A stretch of DNA of 64,000 nucleotides from Malus domestica. Taxonomy: Eukaryota; Streptophyta; Magnoliopsida; Rosales; Rosaceae. A program made the translations under genes and the position numbers. The stretch covers positions 37,649,001-37,713,000 of the forward strand of contig NC_091671.1 in assembly GCF_042453785.1 (NCBI RefSeq), written 5' to 3'. Under the pieces are notes generated by a model. That model worked only from the letters and a program-made list of their open reading frames with translations. It did not search any database and was not told the DNA's origin. This document shows positions 1 to 12,830 of this stretch, one piece after another. Numbering within the stretch: position 1 is the stretch's first letter; each line of letters starts with the position of its first letter.

Positions 1-185
1 AAAACGAACCGCCTTTGCGCTGACCGCATTCAAAACGAACCCAAAATCCCCGGACTGTAATTACGATATTACCCTCCGTGATTGGATAAAACTAACCAAT
101 TCTCTGTTCCCTCTTAAATTTGGCTTTCCTCCCCTCTCTCTGTCTCTACAGTTCCCTTCCGTCTTCGAGCTTCCCAAGAACTCCT

Positions 186-188
<3 letters not shown>

Positions 189-227
<39 letters not shown>
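189..227. repeat. (CT)n microsatellite in the H2A.Z leader
   Basis: An uninterrupted CT dinucleotide run of about 19 units lies upstream of the H2A.Z start codon, in what is probably the 5' UTR or a 5' UTR intron. Polypyrimidine CT runs in leaders are common in plant housekeeping genes. A similar run sits just before the D27 start in this window (about 19852-19880). Confidence 0.85.
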
Positions 228-230
<3 letters not shown>

Positions 231-697
231 ACTTTCGATCTTAAGATTTATGGGCTTTTCAGATTAGGGTTTATTCTTCACAATTTCTTTTGGGTTCCGT
301 CGTTTACTCTGGAATTATCGATTTTCCGGCTAGGGCAGATAAAAACCCAGATCTAGAACGCTTCGTCTTGTGTTTCTGGTTCGTACGGTATTTGAAGCTA
401 GATTTTGACTTGGTTTTCTGAAATTTCCCACTTGGGACCTGCGAGGAACTTTTTCAGATCTGGGTTTCGTTTGACTTCACCCACCGAATTTGAATTCGTT
501 TTCCGAACCCAGAGTGTTTCAAGTTTAGATATGCAAAAAAGTTGTGGAAAATTTTAACTTTTTTTGTTTATTGGGGATTTAATTTGAACGTGCTGTGAAG
601 TCATGATTTGTTCAATTTTATTGGGGTCTCCTGTTTGTGCTATTTTTAGGGGTTTTAATATTTTATTCCCAAATTTGAAATTTTTTTGCAGGCAGAA

Positions 698-1825
698 ATG
701 GCGGGCAAAGGCGGGAAGGGGCTTATTGCAGCGAAAACCACAGCGGCTAACAAGGACAAAGAAAAGGAGAAGGACAAGAAGAGGCCTGTTTCTCGTTCAT
801 CTCGCGCTGGTATCCAGGTACTAATACAAATTTTCAGTTCTTTATTACCAATATTTGGAATACATGTCGACCAAACTTGTTTTTACCATGCTGTTTTACT
901 CGTTTGTTGTATTAGGTTTGCTTAATTTGCGGTGTTTGTGATGGTTTTCGTTTGGGTTTGTATAAATGTTGATGCTGAATTTGCATTGTATTTAACTTGT
1001 GTAGTTGGTGTTGAGTTGGCGTTTGGATTTGTTTAATTTGCGTAGTAGTATGGAATTCACTTTGGGTTTGTTGAATTTGCATTATTGGTGCTGAATATGC
1101 ATTTGTCTTTGTCTATTTGGGTGGTTGTTGCTGAATTCACATTTGGGTTTGTCTAGTTTGCGTTGTTAGTGCTGAAATTGCATTTGGGTTTGTTTTATTT
1201 GCATTGTTTTTGGTGAATTTGTGTTTTGGTTTGTTTAAATTGTGTTTTTGGTGCTGAAAAGTACGTTTTGGTATGTCTAGTTTGAATTGGTCGTGCTGAA
1301 TATCCATTTGGGTTCATTTTGTTTGCATTATTGTTGATGAATATACATTTGGATTTGTTTAATTTGTGTTGTTGGTGCTAAATTTGCATTTGGGTTCATT
1401 TTATTTTCCGTTATTCTTGCTGAAATGGCATTTGGGTTTGTTTTATTTCTGTTATTTTTGCTGAATTTGCATTTGGGTTTGTTTAGGTTGTGTTGTTGGT
1501 GCTGAGTTTTCATTTTGGTTATGTGTAGTTTCCGGTGGGTCGAATTCATAGGCAGCTGAAACAGCGAATTGCTGCTCATGGCCGTGTTGGTGCCACTGCT
1601 GCTGTGTACTTGGCCTCAATCCTCGAGTACCTAACTGCTGAGGTTCTTGAGTTGGCCGGGAATGCTAGCAAGGATCTCAAGGTCAAGAGAATCACACCCA
1701 GGCATCTGCAACTAGCCATCAGGGGAGATGAGGAGCTGGACACTCTGATCAAGGGAACCATTGCTGGCGGTGGTGTCATCCCCCACATCCACAAGTCCCT
1801 CATCAACAAGACTTCCAAGGAGTAA
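698..1825 (+). CDS. HTA9/HTA11-like: Histone H2A.Z variant (H2A.F/Z type)
   Basis: This gene encodes the nucleosome core histone variant H2A.Z, which the SWR1 complex deposits at promoters and gene bodies. Exons are 698-817 (40 codons) and 1529-1825, joined by a 711-bp GT-AG intron in phase 0 after the residues RAGIQ. The product is 138 aa, close to the 134-136 aa usual for plant H2A.Z. Residues 1-30 are a Lys-rich tail starting MAGKGGKG. The histone fold follows, with [11 protein letters not shown], the alpha2 segment [18 protein letters not shown] and an acidic patch at GDEELD. The end is the H2A.Z docking region [12 protein letters not shown], closing with SKE rather than the SQEF tail of H2A.X. 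The start at 698 is the ATG that gives the conserved N-terminus. The T-rich stretch ending in CAG at 681-691 looks like the acceptor of a 5' UTR intron. Codon use is normal and no lesion is seen. Confidence 0.97.
930..1515. repeat. Imperfect minisatellite filling the H2A.Z intron
   Basis: Nearly all of the H2A.Z intron is built of a degenerate unit of about 40-50 bp. Each unit has a core close to TTTGGGTTTGTTTAATTTG, followed by a variant of TTGGTGCTGAATTTGCA, and about a dozen units can be followed by eye. The strand is T/G-rich. The array stops just before the splice acceptor at 1527-1528. The repetition is seen directly; any function is unknown. Confidence 0.8.
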
Positions 1826-3249
1826 TTCAGATCTGATGAGTCAAACGGGTATTAACTGATGGTGTTGTTTAATATTATGACTGTTTATTTCTCGTGTTTT
1901 AGTAGCTGTTTAGGTTAGCTGGATTTAGTAGTACATATGGGCAATCTAGTGCTTGTCCCTTTGAACCATTATCTGTATGTTTGTTCATCTTTATGTGTTT
2001 TGTTGGATAGTTTAACCTGGTATTCTCTGTCTTTATTTATATGATTTGACTTTTATAAGCTCTGCTTCTTGTTTATGATGATGATTGTTCTCAAAGAGAT
2101 AATTTGTGCCGTGATAAACTTTTTCCACGCTTATGTGACCGATGTAGTCGATTATATATGATTAAATCTAAGCAGCAATGAGGAGATGCTAGTTTGTTTT
2201 TGGTTTGGCCTTTGAGCTTGTTGTAAATTTGCAGTAGTTTTATTGAAGAGATTTTATGTCAGTGTTATAGTTCCAACTACTGTGGTGGTCTGTGGTAGTA
2301 AACCGATGCTGTTTCTTATTTGGTGAAGTTGAGGTCTCTTGTGGTCAATGGTCACCTTTGGTTTTTTGATGTTGGGACCATCTTAGGAGGTGGATGGATG
2401 ATCATCTCTTTTGTGCTTATGTATGAGTTATATAATCGGAGTTGTTGCTCTCCATTGAAATAGGGTGGTGCTATCCACAAACCGTTTACTTCTCACGTTT
2501 TCTTTTACTTTCTGTACCTTGATCTTTATTCATTCAATCTGACGGCCTCTGGCTGAAAATTGAGACGCATTTGTGGAGAGCACCACCCTTGAAATAATCT
2601 TAAGGGATGAATAGTTTTGGATCCGTTAAGGGCGATCGTTTGATTAATGACTGATAATTCAAATATATTTTGGGCTTCCGAGGAGAGCCAACGGATATTT
2701 TGGCATATCGGTTTGGTTTTGGGATGTGTTTGTTGAATCCGGATCCTTGTTGGATTTTTTTTGTGAGAATTTGGAAATTCGTGATTTATATTTGTTTATT
2801 ATATATTATGCGATTAGAAATTATATTTAATATTTTTATTTAAAATTAAATATAAAAAATATTTGTCAAAATTAATTGTGTGATGAATGATGAATGAACA
2901 TGATTTACGGATTTTTAGAATCCTTACCAAAAGGATTCGGAGAGGATCCTGTTGGGTGTTTGTTTATTCAACTTTTGTGTTTATCTTTTGATGACCCAAT
3001 TTTGCATTGTTATCAAGTTATCAACCCATTAAATACAATGTCCATGAGAGAATCGAAACTATATCCAAATTGTGGTTAGGGTCTTACTTTAATGCTCTTG
3101 GGTTTGGTCCGGTTGTTTAAATCTAGCTTAGAGTGAAGTATTTTTCGTAATAAAAAGAAAAAAAAATTGTTTGCCTTCTCGAATCTTAAGCCATTTGATG
3201 GGTGAAATGATGATGATAAATTAGTAACATGAGATAATCTCGTTTTGGT
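1826..3249. other. H2A.Z 3' flank, no gene recognised
   Basis: This stretch contains the H2A.Z 3' UTR and downstream flank. It is T-rich for about 250 bp, then AT-rich spacer. No ORF here has a convincing protein signature; the longest, at 2894-3079, is short and low in complexity. Confidence 0.6.
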
Positions 3250-3403
3250 AGAGAAATTTTTTAGTATGCTCGGAACACGAGATGGTATAACACATATTAT
3301 ACAAGCGAAGGAACAATTTTTTTTTTTGAAAATTAAAACTTTCCTTTACATATGTAATGACAATGGTGTACCAACTTATGTTCTAGGCACACTGAAGAAT
3401 TCA
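3250..3403. mobile_element. Foldback MITE, family A, copy 1
   Basis: The left end is GAGAAATTTTTTAGTATGC, and the interior carries the family core (GAGATGGTATAACACAT, then ATTATACAAG). The right half is an approximate inverted copy. The same ends and core recur at 20917, 21422, 26205, 35355 and 57362, which defines a dispersed non-autonomous DNA transposon family in this window. The superfamily is not assigned. Confidence 0.6.
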
Positions 3404-3892
3404 GCACAAGTGATTCCGTGCATGGATTTTCAGCACATTGCTGAGTCAAAGTTCAATTTCTAATATATATTTTGTTAACTTTATTCTCAAGCATGTTTCA
3501 TATTTTTCATATGATATAATGCTTAGGTTTTCAACATTATTAGAACGGGGGAAATGATTATCATACATTAATTTTTTTCGTTCTATGAATTTTTCTTTAT
3601 TTTTAATCGTTAGATTGATAAATTTAATAAAAACCATGGATATGGTTAAATAAAAGTGTGTAGAGAAAAAAAAATAGTAGTCTCCCAAGTCTTCAGTTAA
3701 GAGAGTCTTTTGGCTGGAGACTTGAAATTTAGTCTATGTGTGGGCCGAAGTAACTAGATGATGTCTTGAACTGATGCTCGATATGAGACGGTGCTCAATC
3801 TGAAATGATGCTCAACTAGAAGTAGCACATGCTGCGAGGTTGCTCGGCTCGTGGTTTATGTTGCCTTAGTTGGCTCGGCTTGTGGCGTTGAA

Positions 3893-4264
3893 GGTGAGGG
3901 AGTCCATTTTATAGAATAAGGGCTTGCTCCTCAATACATGAATGATGAGCTAGAGTTGATGCTGTCTAATGATGGTGAGGGAGTCCTTTTTATAGAATAA
4001 GGGCTCACTCCTCAATACATGAATGATGAGTTAGAGTTGATGTTTTCTAATGATGGTGAGAGAGTCCCTTTTATAAAATAAGGGCCCGCTCCTCAGTACA
4101 TGAATAATGGGTGCTCTCTAATGAAAGTGAGGGAGTCCCTTTTATAAAATATGGGCTCGCTCCTTAGTACACAAATAATGGGCGCTCTCTAATGAAAGTG
4201 AGGGAGTGCCTTTTATAGAATAAGGGCTTGCTCCTCAATACATAAATAATGGGCTAAGTCCCCC
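3893..4264. repeat. Five tandem copies of a 71-82 bp unit carrying an LTR-like TATA motif
   Basis: Units start at 3893, 3975, 4056, 4127 and 4198, each with a variant of GTGAGGGAGTCC followed by TTTTATAGAATAAGGGCT. On the minus strand every unit reads CCTTATTCTATAAAA, a TATA-box-like sequence. The related LTR at 7323-7654 has the motif once, near 7557. The first two units are about 82 bp and the last three about 71 bp, because the segment containing AGAGTTGATG is missing from the later ones. Confidence 0.85.
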
Positions 4265-4462
4265 AAGTATTTTTCATAAGGCCTAATTGAGGCCCAATAT
4301 ATGGTACATAATGTAGTCCCCCAAGTCTTCGGTCAATAGAGTCTGTTGGTTGTAGACTTCAAATTGAATCCATGTATGGGCTGAAGTGGTGGTTGTTCGG
4401 AGGCGGTATTTGTATACCTTGCACTGAAGCTTTGTAGGTGAAGCTTTGCAAGTTGAAGCTTT

Positions 4463-4610
4463 GAAGCTAGAGCTCTGTAAATGAAGCTTTTGAAGCTAGA
4501 GCTCTGTAAATGAAGCTTTTGAAGTTAGAGCTCTGTAAATGAAGCTTTCAAAGCTAGAGCTTTTGTAAATGAAACTTTTGAAGCTAGAGCTTTGTAAATG
4601 AAGCTTTTAA
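4463..4610. repeat. 29-bp tandem repeat, about five copies
   Basis: The unit GAAGCTAGAGCTCTGTAAAT plus GAAGCTTTT repeats about five times with few substitutions. It is flanked on the left by shorter GAAGCTTTG(C/T) repeats. The array lies in the internal region of the retroelement remnant. Confidence 0.85.
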
Positions 4611-4787
4611 AGCTGATTGACATGAGTGATGCTCATGAATGTTTATGTTGATTGACATGAGTGATGCTCATGGATGATGCTCATGAATGTTGACATGAAT
4701 GATGGTTATGAATGTTTATGTATGATTGATATGAGTGATGCTCATAAATGTTTATGTATGATTGACATGAGGGATGCTCATGTGTAA

Positions 4788-4923
4788 TTTTGGAGTACTG
4801 GACGTACTTTTGATCACCTGGTTGATGATAATAGCGGCAGGGTGCCGAATAAATTTTTTGGAGTATTAGGCGTACTTTTGAACACCTGGTTGGTGATAAT
4901 AGCAGCATGATGCCGAATAAATT
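4788..4923. repeat. 68-bp direct duplication
   Basis: Two adjacent diverged copies begin at 4788 and 4856. Each starts TTTTGGAGTA and ends GATGCCGAATAAATTT or the close variant GGTGCCGAATAAATTT, with several substitutions between them. An array of a GACATGAGTGATGCTCATG-type unit lies just upstream (about 4615-4780). Confidence 0.75.
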
Positions 4924-5110
4924 TGGAGCCATAGGGTCTGGCTCTTTTGGGCATATGGGCATTCGCTCTCCACATAACATTGCAGCCCATTATTTTGGGC
5001 TTGCCGTTTTTTTTTTTACCCTCTGATGGGGTTTATACAGATGTCTCCGAAAGATAAGAAAAATAAATTACATTTTTCAAAAATAAAATCCGACCATCTG
5101 CTCAATGGGT

Positions 5111-7066
<1,956 letters not shown>

Positions 7067-7322
7067 GGTTGTTCATTTTCTAGCGAGGTGGGAGAAAATA
7101 AGACAAGCCCATGACGAAAACAAGACCACCCATCTTGATGCAGATCTCAATGACTAAAAAGCACACAACCCCAAAGAGAGAGAGAAAGAGAGAAAGGTGA
7201 TTGGGTTTATGAGTTTTTTGTGATTTTACAGATTTTGCAGGTTTTGTAGATTCACGGTGGAGGTGAAAAAATGAAAAAGAACGACACAACTTTTCGTATC
7301 GATTCCCACAGATGGCGCCAAA
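7067..7322 (-). mobile_element. Retroelement primer-binding site and leader, truncated
   Basis: Read on the minus strand, TTTGGCGCCATCTGTGGGAA (7303-7322) directly follows the LTR end at 7323. This is the form of primer-binding-site region typical of plant Ty3/gypsy elements of the Tat/Athila group. A leader of about 230 bp follows and stops at the RuvB-like pseudogene. No gag of this copy remains. Confidence 0.7.
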
Positions 7323-7654
7323 TGTTGATGCATAAAACTGGAGGGGTCTTGGAACAACGTAAATCCGACTGTGAATCTGCAAGAAAGTAAATAACACAAG
7401 ATGTATCGTGGTTCACCCCAAGGTTTGGGCTACATCCACACTGATATTGTATTTCTTTAAGAGGTGATGGGAGTGAGGGAGAGAGCTTCTGAGGGTGAGA
7501 GAGCTCTTCCCATGGCTTAAGAAATGGCCTTTTTCAATTGTGAGAGTGATGAGTCATTTTATAGAATAAGGGCTCATCACTTATTACATAATTACATTTA
7601 AGTCCCCCGAGTATTTGTTCGAGATCTAAATACGGAGGCCCTAAGTATGGTACA
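7323..7654 (-). mobile_element. LTR of a Ty3/gypsy element
   Basis: On the minus strand this is a TG-to-CA unit of about 332 bp beginning TGTACCATAC and ending GCATCAACA. A TATA-like TTCTATAAAATG is near 7557. The U5 end contains the segment GGGGTGAACCACGATACATC, familiar from plant LTRs. A primer-binding site adjoins it on the left. The 3' internal part of another copy, with the antisense ORF, adjoins it on the right. Confidence 0.7.
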
Positions 7655-8404
7655 AACAAATTGTTTCCTATTTTGATGTTGATTCTCTCTTTTAATAGGA
7701 AATTACATCATTCTAGGAAGAGGAAATAAATTTCTCTCAATACCTACTTAAGTCCACCTTAAGTGGATTATTAAATCAACTTTGGAGAGCAATTTATTCT
7801 ACCTTACAAGAGGGAGAGAGCTTAGAGGATATTTGTTCCCCCTTCTCTAGCAATCTTCCACATCTTGCCCGTGCAAATGATCGTCTTTCGTTGCTTGCCT
7901 CGTCTTCTCGTTTCTTCTAGGTAAGAAAAAATTATTTTTCTTGTCTTCTTGATTTTTTTGGAAGCCTCGGGGCTTGAAATTGTCTCGATAAGGGTTGAGG
8001 AGATTTGAAAAAGGACCTAGGGAGGCTGCGGCACTATTGCCGTGAGTGGTGGGAGTGAACAAGCCATGCCGTGGAGCTTCGCATGGACGCTGGGCTTCCT
8101 GCGGCGTGGGCCATGGGTTGGTGTTACAGTCTGGGCTTTTGTGCTTGGGCTGTGAGGAAGGAAAAGGTGTGGGGGCGTCTGCCCTCTATCAACTGAGCTG
8201 GGCCACAAAACCCTTGGACCGAAAAGAAGGATGGGCTCAGGCCCGTGCCTAAGGAAGAAAGAAGGTGAGGCTGAGTGCCTCTTTTGGGCCAAAGGGCCTG
8301 TTGAGCTTTTTTTCTTTTTTTTCTTTTTTTTTGGGCCGAGAGGCCTGTTTTTTTTTTAACAACCCTCTAATGAATCTTCTATGTGCTTTTGTAGAATTCC
8401 TTCA

Positions 8405-10607
8405 AGTATGTCTTCCTTGAGCTACAAGAATGATAATGGTGTGTCACCGTTGTATCGTCAAGTCGGGTCTTTGAGCAAGGTTGGCTACTTTAAGGCTGCT
8501 CACTTACAAATTAGCTCCGGTGATTTGTTTAGAGACTTCCTTGAGGCATACTGGCATGCCATTCCGTCGGGAATGCGTGTGAAACGAGTCAAGGATGGTA
8601 GTAACCGTGAGCCAAGCGTTAGGGCTCGGAGAGCCATCAAGTTTCACCCCTAATATTTCGTGTTAGAGTTTACTTTTCCTATACTGTGTTTCTTCTAAGA
8701 AGTGCTCTGCTCCATGAAATGTGCCCCTGCTTAATGTTCTCCGAACGCGGTCCGCGTGATAGTGGGATTCCATAATCTAAGCCAATTTTTCGACTTAGAT
8801 CTAACTGTTAACGAATTTTGGTACTTTTTTGACATAGGTCATATTGATGGAGTTGGGCAGCTGCGATCTCGTCATAGGCTTTTTGATAACTTGAGCAAGG
8901 GAGATCATGACTGGACCAAGGAGACTTTGGAGATAAGTGAAGAATGGGAATCTGATTATTCCCCCGAGCTACATGTCGCTTTGGGTATCCCTTCCGAATA
9001 TCGTGAGTGGCGTTGACTGCTTAGTCATTTTCGTAGGGAAAAATGTGGGCTGCCCCCGAAGAAGAAGATAAAAAAAATCAAGGCAGATGTGTTGCCTCGT
9101 CCTATCACTGTGATGGAACATGCTACCAATGAAAGTAGGAAGAAGAAACATTCCCCGTCTGTGCAAGAGACGCATGCGGAAAAAAAATTGAGGACTGCTT
9201 GCGGGGGTTCTCCGGCTGCTTAAGAGATATCTGCTGAAGAGAAACCGAAGATTACTTCCGCTGCTCGCGAGGTTTCATCAACTGCTCCTAAGTTTGTGAT
9301 TGACTTGACTTCCTAAAAAAACGAGAAAGAAAGATTTGCTGGATCTGTGCCGGTGGTGCTTGCCGTTTCGAAGGCTACTAGCTTGATTGCTGATAGGATT
9401 ACCCAGCGTAGAAGTTTATCCGTACATTCGGTGCTGGAGTTTATGTCAAAGCGTCCGTTTGAGGCTAAGTCTGGTTTACCTTTGGAGAGACTTGCTATTA
9501 TAAAGAGCGACAAGGTGTCCCTGTCTGCTAAAGTGGTGCCAAAGCTCATCCCTTATGCTGCTTAGACCAACTCGTCTGCTGAGATAAAGGAAACTGCTTA
9601 TGCGGGCGATCGTGAAAGATCCACCAAGTTTGTTTCTGGGGAAGTTGCAGAGATTTATGCGCTTTTTGAAACCAGATCTGCTTGAAGACATGGATGTATG
9701 TGCCAAGTTTGTTGATGGCATCAAAGGGATTGTTGGCTCGAGTTCCTTCGTAAAGCACACGGCCGAGCATAGGAGGATTGCTATACTAGCCTTGATGCAG
9801 AAAACAACGATTCTAGCAGTCGAGTCCATGCTTCTTGACCAATAGGATACCAAGGCTGCCAAGGAAGTGGCAAGAACTGTGGCAGCCGAAGCTTATTCCT
9901 CGGCCGAGAGAAAGTCAAGATATTGGAATCTTAGCTTGCTCCTTTGAAGGGGTCTAATATTTCTGCCCCTACTTCTCTGCAGCTTGAGACCGCTCGCCAA
10001 GAGATTGTGGATTTGAAGACCATGCTTGACGCAATCCAAGTAAAGTATGAAAGTGCAGAGAAGGAGATCGAGTGTTACATACCTTAGATTCAAGATTTTA
10101 AGTGATCCATCCCTGAATTTCGCTCCGCTGCTTATGCAAAGGATGAAGAACTGATCGCTGCTTACAACCAAGTGATCCACTTCAAGAAAGTTGTTGATAG
10201 GTTTGAGCCTCAAGTGTTGGAACTCCAAGGTGCCCTGAAGATCAATGACAATCTGAAGAAGAAGTGGATGAGCTGCAACAGGTTTGTGTTTGTCTGCTCA
10301 AGGAGAATGAGCAGTTGAAGGGTGAGAAAGTTGGGTTTGAGGCTTCGCTTACTCAGAACCAAGCCGATTTCTACAAGCTGGGTTATGTAGATCATCTCTT
10401 TGGGCGATCGTTTGACTTTGAGTTTTCTGGTAAAGACTTTGAGACTTTCTCTATTTCTCCGGAAGACTTGCTCGCCTTTACTTTTGAATCTTATATTGGT
10501 GAAGTAGTCGGAGAAATTAGTACCTAGGTTAGGGTAGCTGAAGGTGAAGTGCTGGATGGTATCGTTGCTAAGAGCATTATGACTGCTGAAGGTGTGGCGG
10601 CCGAGTA
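8405..10607 (+). pseudogene. Degenerate retroelement ORF antisense to gag-pol (aORF)
   Basis: A long coding-like stretch on the plus strand is interrupted by several stops and small frame changes (for example after 8651, 9014, 9223, 9314 and 9563). Readable blocks include MSSLSYKNDNGVSPLY, VNEFWYFFDIGHIDG with RSRHRLFDNLSKGDHDW, a Lys-rich low-complexity middle, and a C-terminal Leu/Glu/Lys-rich region (about 9975-10420) with the look of a coiled coil (for example LKENEQLKGEK). It lies between the 3' end of pol and the left LTR, in the opposite orientation to pol. Extra antisense ORFs at this position have been reported for Tat-lineage Ty3/gypsy elements; assigning this ORF to that class is inference. 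Its function is not known. Confidence 0.65.
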
Positions 10608-10624
10608 GTCGTGAAATGTCCAAG

Positions 10625-11770
10625 CTGCTGAAGAGTAGTTTCTTAGGTAGCCTTTAGGATTTTCTTTGTTTTTCCTTGTTGCTTTAGCTTGAACTCCTTC
10701 GGTCTTTGCTAGTTGTTTATCAATTTTGCTAGAAGATTTAATAAACTTACTTCCTTCGCTTTTCTCTATCTTCACTTTTCTCCATCTTCGTTTCTTTTTG
10801 TCCATGCCTTAACCTTTAGACCTTATATATAAGTGGCTGGCGTGCTACTTTTCTATAAGCAGACAGGCCTGTGTAGCCTACGCAGCTGTATGTGTTGGTG
10901 TAGAACTTTTGCAAAGTTGTTAGCCATAAAGTTGGCAGCCAGATGCCTTTCTTACAGAAGCAGACGAATCTGCGTAACCACTAGGCTGTTAACCTTGACT
11001 TTTTCCAATTTCGTAGGTTGTGTAGCAAGTACCACAACGCTTTAGGACTTGGTGTAGGTTGTTCCGCGCTTGGCAATGGTGAAACTTATTGACTACGTAA
11101 CATGTCAGTAGTGGATAAGGCTTCATATATACACGCTAGCTTGTTTAACCTTTAATAAGAATGTGCAGTTTTATAAGTCTAGCGTGGTCTTACTGCTTGA
11201 AGGGTAAGCCATAGGCAGTCTTCCAAAAATCGTAAGCTACCTTAGTGCACTCGGTAGTAGTTTTAGATTTCCAAAGCAGCCGTCTATCGAATACGCTGTG
11301 TATTGTGCCCCCTCAATCTCTAAGGCCTGGTTCCTCGCGGATTAAGCCAAGAGACCCAAAATCTTTCAGTTAGCTAAGGCTTGAAAAAGACTATTGTGGC
11401 TATTTCTAGGAATCCTGACGTAAGCCTTCGTGCATCTAGTTATACTAGGGCAGCCAGACTCATCCACGTCTGGATATTCGGAGTATAGAGTTTATCATCC
11501 TGCTCTGGAGAGCATGGTTAGCCCCTCGGGGGGGGGTGCAAGTCCTGCAGTGAGCCATTAAGAAGGGTGCGATCTTCTTTTGAAGTGCAGAAGAGATGAG
11601 TTGTTGTAGACATATAGTGAAGCCCAGTTGTAAATTACTTCTAAATTCCTTATTGAAAAAATGAATAAAATGAATAAATAACTTAGCTGTAAAAGACTGC
11701 ATAACGACTGGATAGTCATCGGCTTGCGAGGTGGTGCCCGTTGAGCTGCTTAAGTCTTCGGGTCTTGATA
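10625..11770. other. Non-coding spacer between aORF and pol
   Basis: About 1.1 kb without a supported ORF separates the antisense ORF from the 3' end of pol. It is internal retroelement sequence. I see no further structure apart from a G run near 11528. Confidence 0.5.
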
Positions 11771-11816
11771 TAATGAGAGGTCATACACGGTAATTTCTCA
11801 AATTGTAGGCGTTCCA

Positions 11817-12663
11817 TTACTTCTCGATTTCTTTGTCGTTCATGGTGGCGAGGGTGTAGTTACCCTTGCCGCTTACTCTGCTGATCTTGTACGAACCTTC
11901 CCATATGGGATCCATCTTTTTCGAGACTTCTCTGCGGGCAGTGATGAAGGCTTTTCTTAGGACTAGATCTCCGAGTTGGAATTGCCGGATCTTGGCCCTT
12001 TTATTGTAGCTGGACAAAAGTTGCTACTGGTAGGCTGCAATGCGGGTGATGGTCTGCTCGCGTCTTTCCTCTACTAGATCCAAGCTTGTGGCCATCTCTT
12101 TACTATTTTGCTCTATGCTTGGCAGTAGAGTGTTGACGCTTGGCACAATGATGTTGGGAGGAATGATTGCTTACATACCAAATGCCAAAGATAAAGGACT
12201 CTCACCGATTACTCGTCTTTTGGTGGTGCGATACGCTCATAGACATCAGGGGAGTTTATCTGGCCATTTTTCCTTCTTATCGGTGAAAGATTTCTTAAGG
12301 CAGTCGTGGATCGTCTTGTTGGATGATTCGGCCTACCTATTGCCTTGAGGATACCTTGGCGTGGACATATGCTGCTTGATGCCGAGCTTTTGGAAGAACT
12401 TCGCCAAATCTTTACCCATAAATTACGGGTCGTTGTCGGTGATGATAGACCGATGGATGCCAAATCGGCTAATGATGGTCATCTATATGAAGCATTCGAT
12501 GTCCATTTGAGTCTTGGTTGTCATAGGTTCTGCTTCTACCTATTTGGTGAAGTAGTCAGTTGGCACGATCATCATGCCTCTGCCCCTAGTAGTAGGAGAC
12601 ATTGGTCCCACCAGGTTGATTGCCCACTGCATGAATGGTCAATGACTTATTTACGAGTGTAGT
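11817..12663 (-). pseudogene. Retroelement integrase remnant
   Basis: The minus-strand reading gives an integrase core of Ty3/gypsy type: DYFTK, a stop where Trp is expected, VEAEPM, then ISRFGI and ITDND, then GKDLAKFFQKLGIKQHMST and PRYPQGN. The C-terminal part, 11817-12017, reads SSYNKRAKIRQFQLGDLVLRK and ends in the chromodomain-less tail usual for this group. At least three in-frame stops and frame changes break it. It would have inserted the cDNA copy into the chromosome. Confidence 0.85.
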
Positions 12664-12830
12664 TCGCTGGCAGGTAGTGCTGGTACCGGTTTGTAGCGTT
12701 GGCAGTAGTCGCATTTTTGTACTAACTTCTTACCATCTTGGTGCATGGTAGGCCAGTAGTAGCATGCGTTAAAAGCCTTCTGTGCTAAGGATCGGCCTCC
12801 AGAGTGATTTCCACAAACGTTTTCGTGGAT

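Larger units (their letters stand above)
3678..5110 (-). mobile_element. Truncated LTR retroelement remnant with internal tandem repeats
   Basis: This segment resembles the LTR plus 3'-internal part of the element at 7.3-8.4 kb. An LTR-like end (GGTACA) is at 4308. On the minus strand it is preceded by a purine-rich tract (4313-4326) that could be a polypurine tract. A stretch of about 75 bp at 3678-3757 recurs at 4313-4390. It holds three tandem arrays (3893, 4463 and 4788) and ends in a T-tract and CCCTCTGATG motif that parallels 8335-8371. No intact coding region remains. The element class is inferred from this parallel. Confidence 0.6.

Noticed and set aside
1576..1818. 80-codon ORF on the minus strand
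   Set aside because: It is the exact antisense of H2A.Z exon 2 and has no independent signature.
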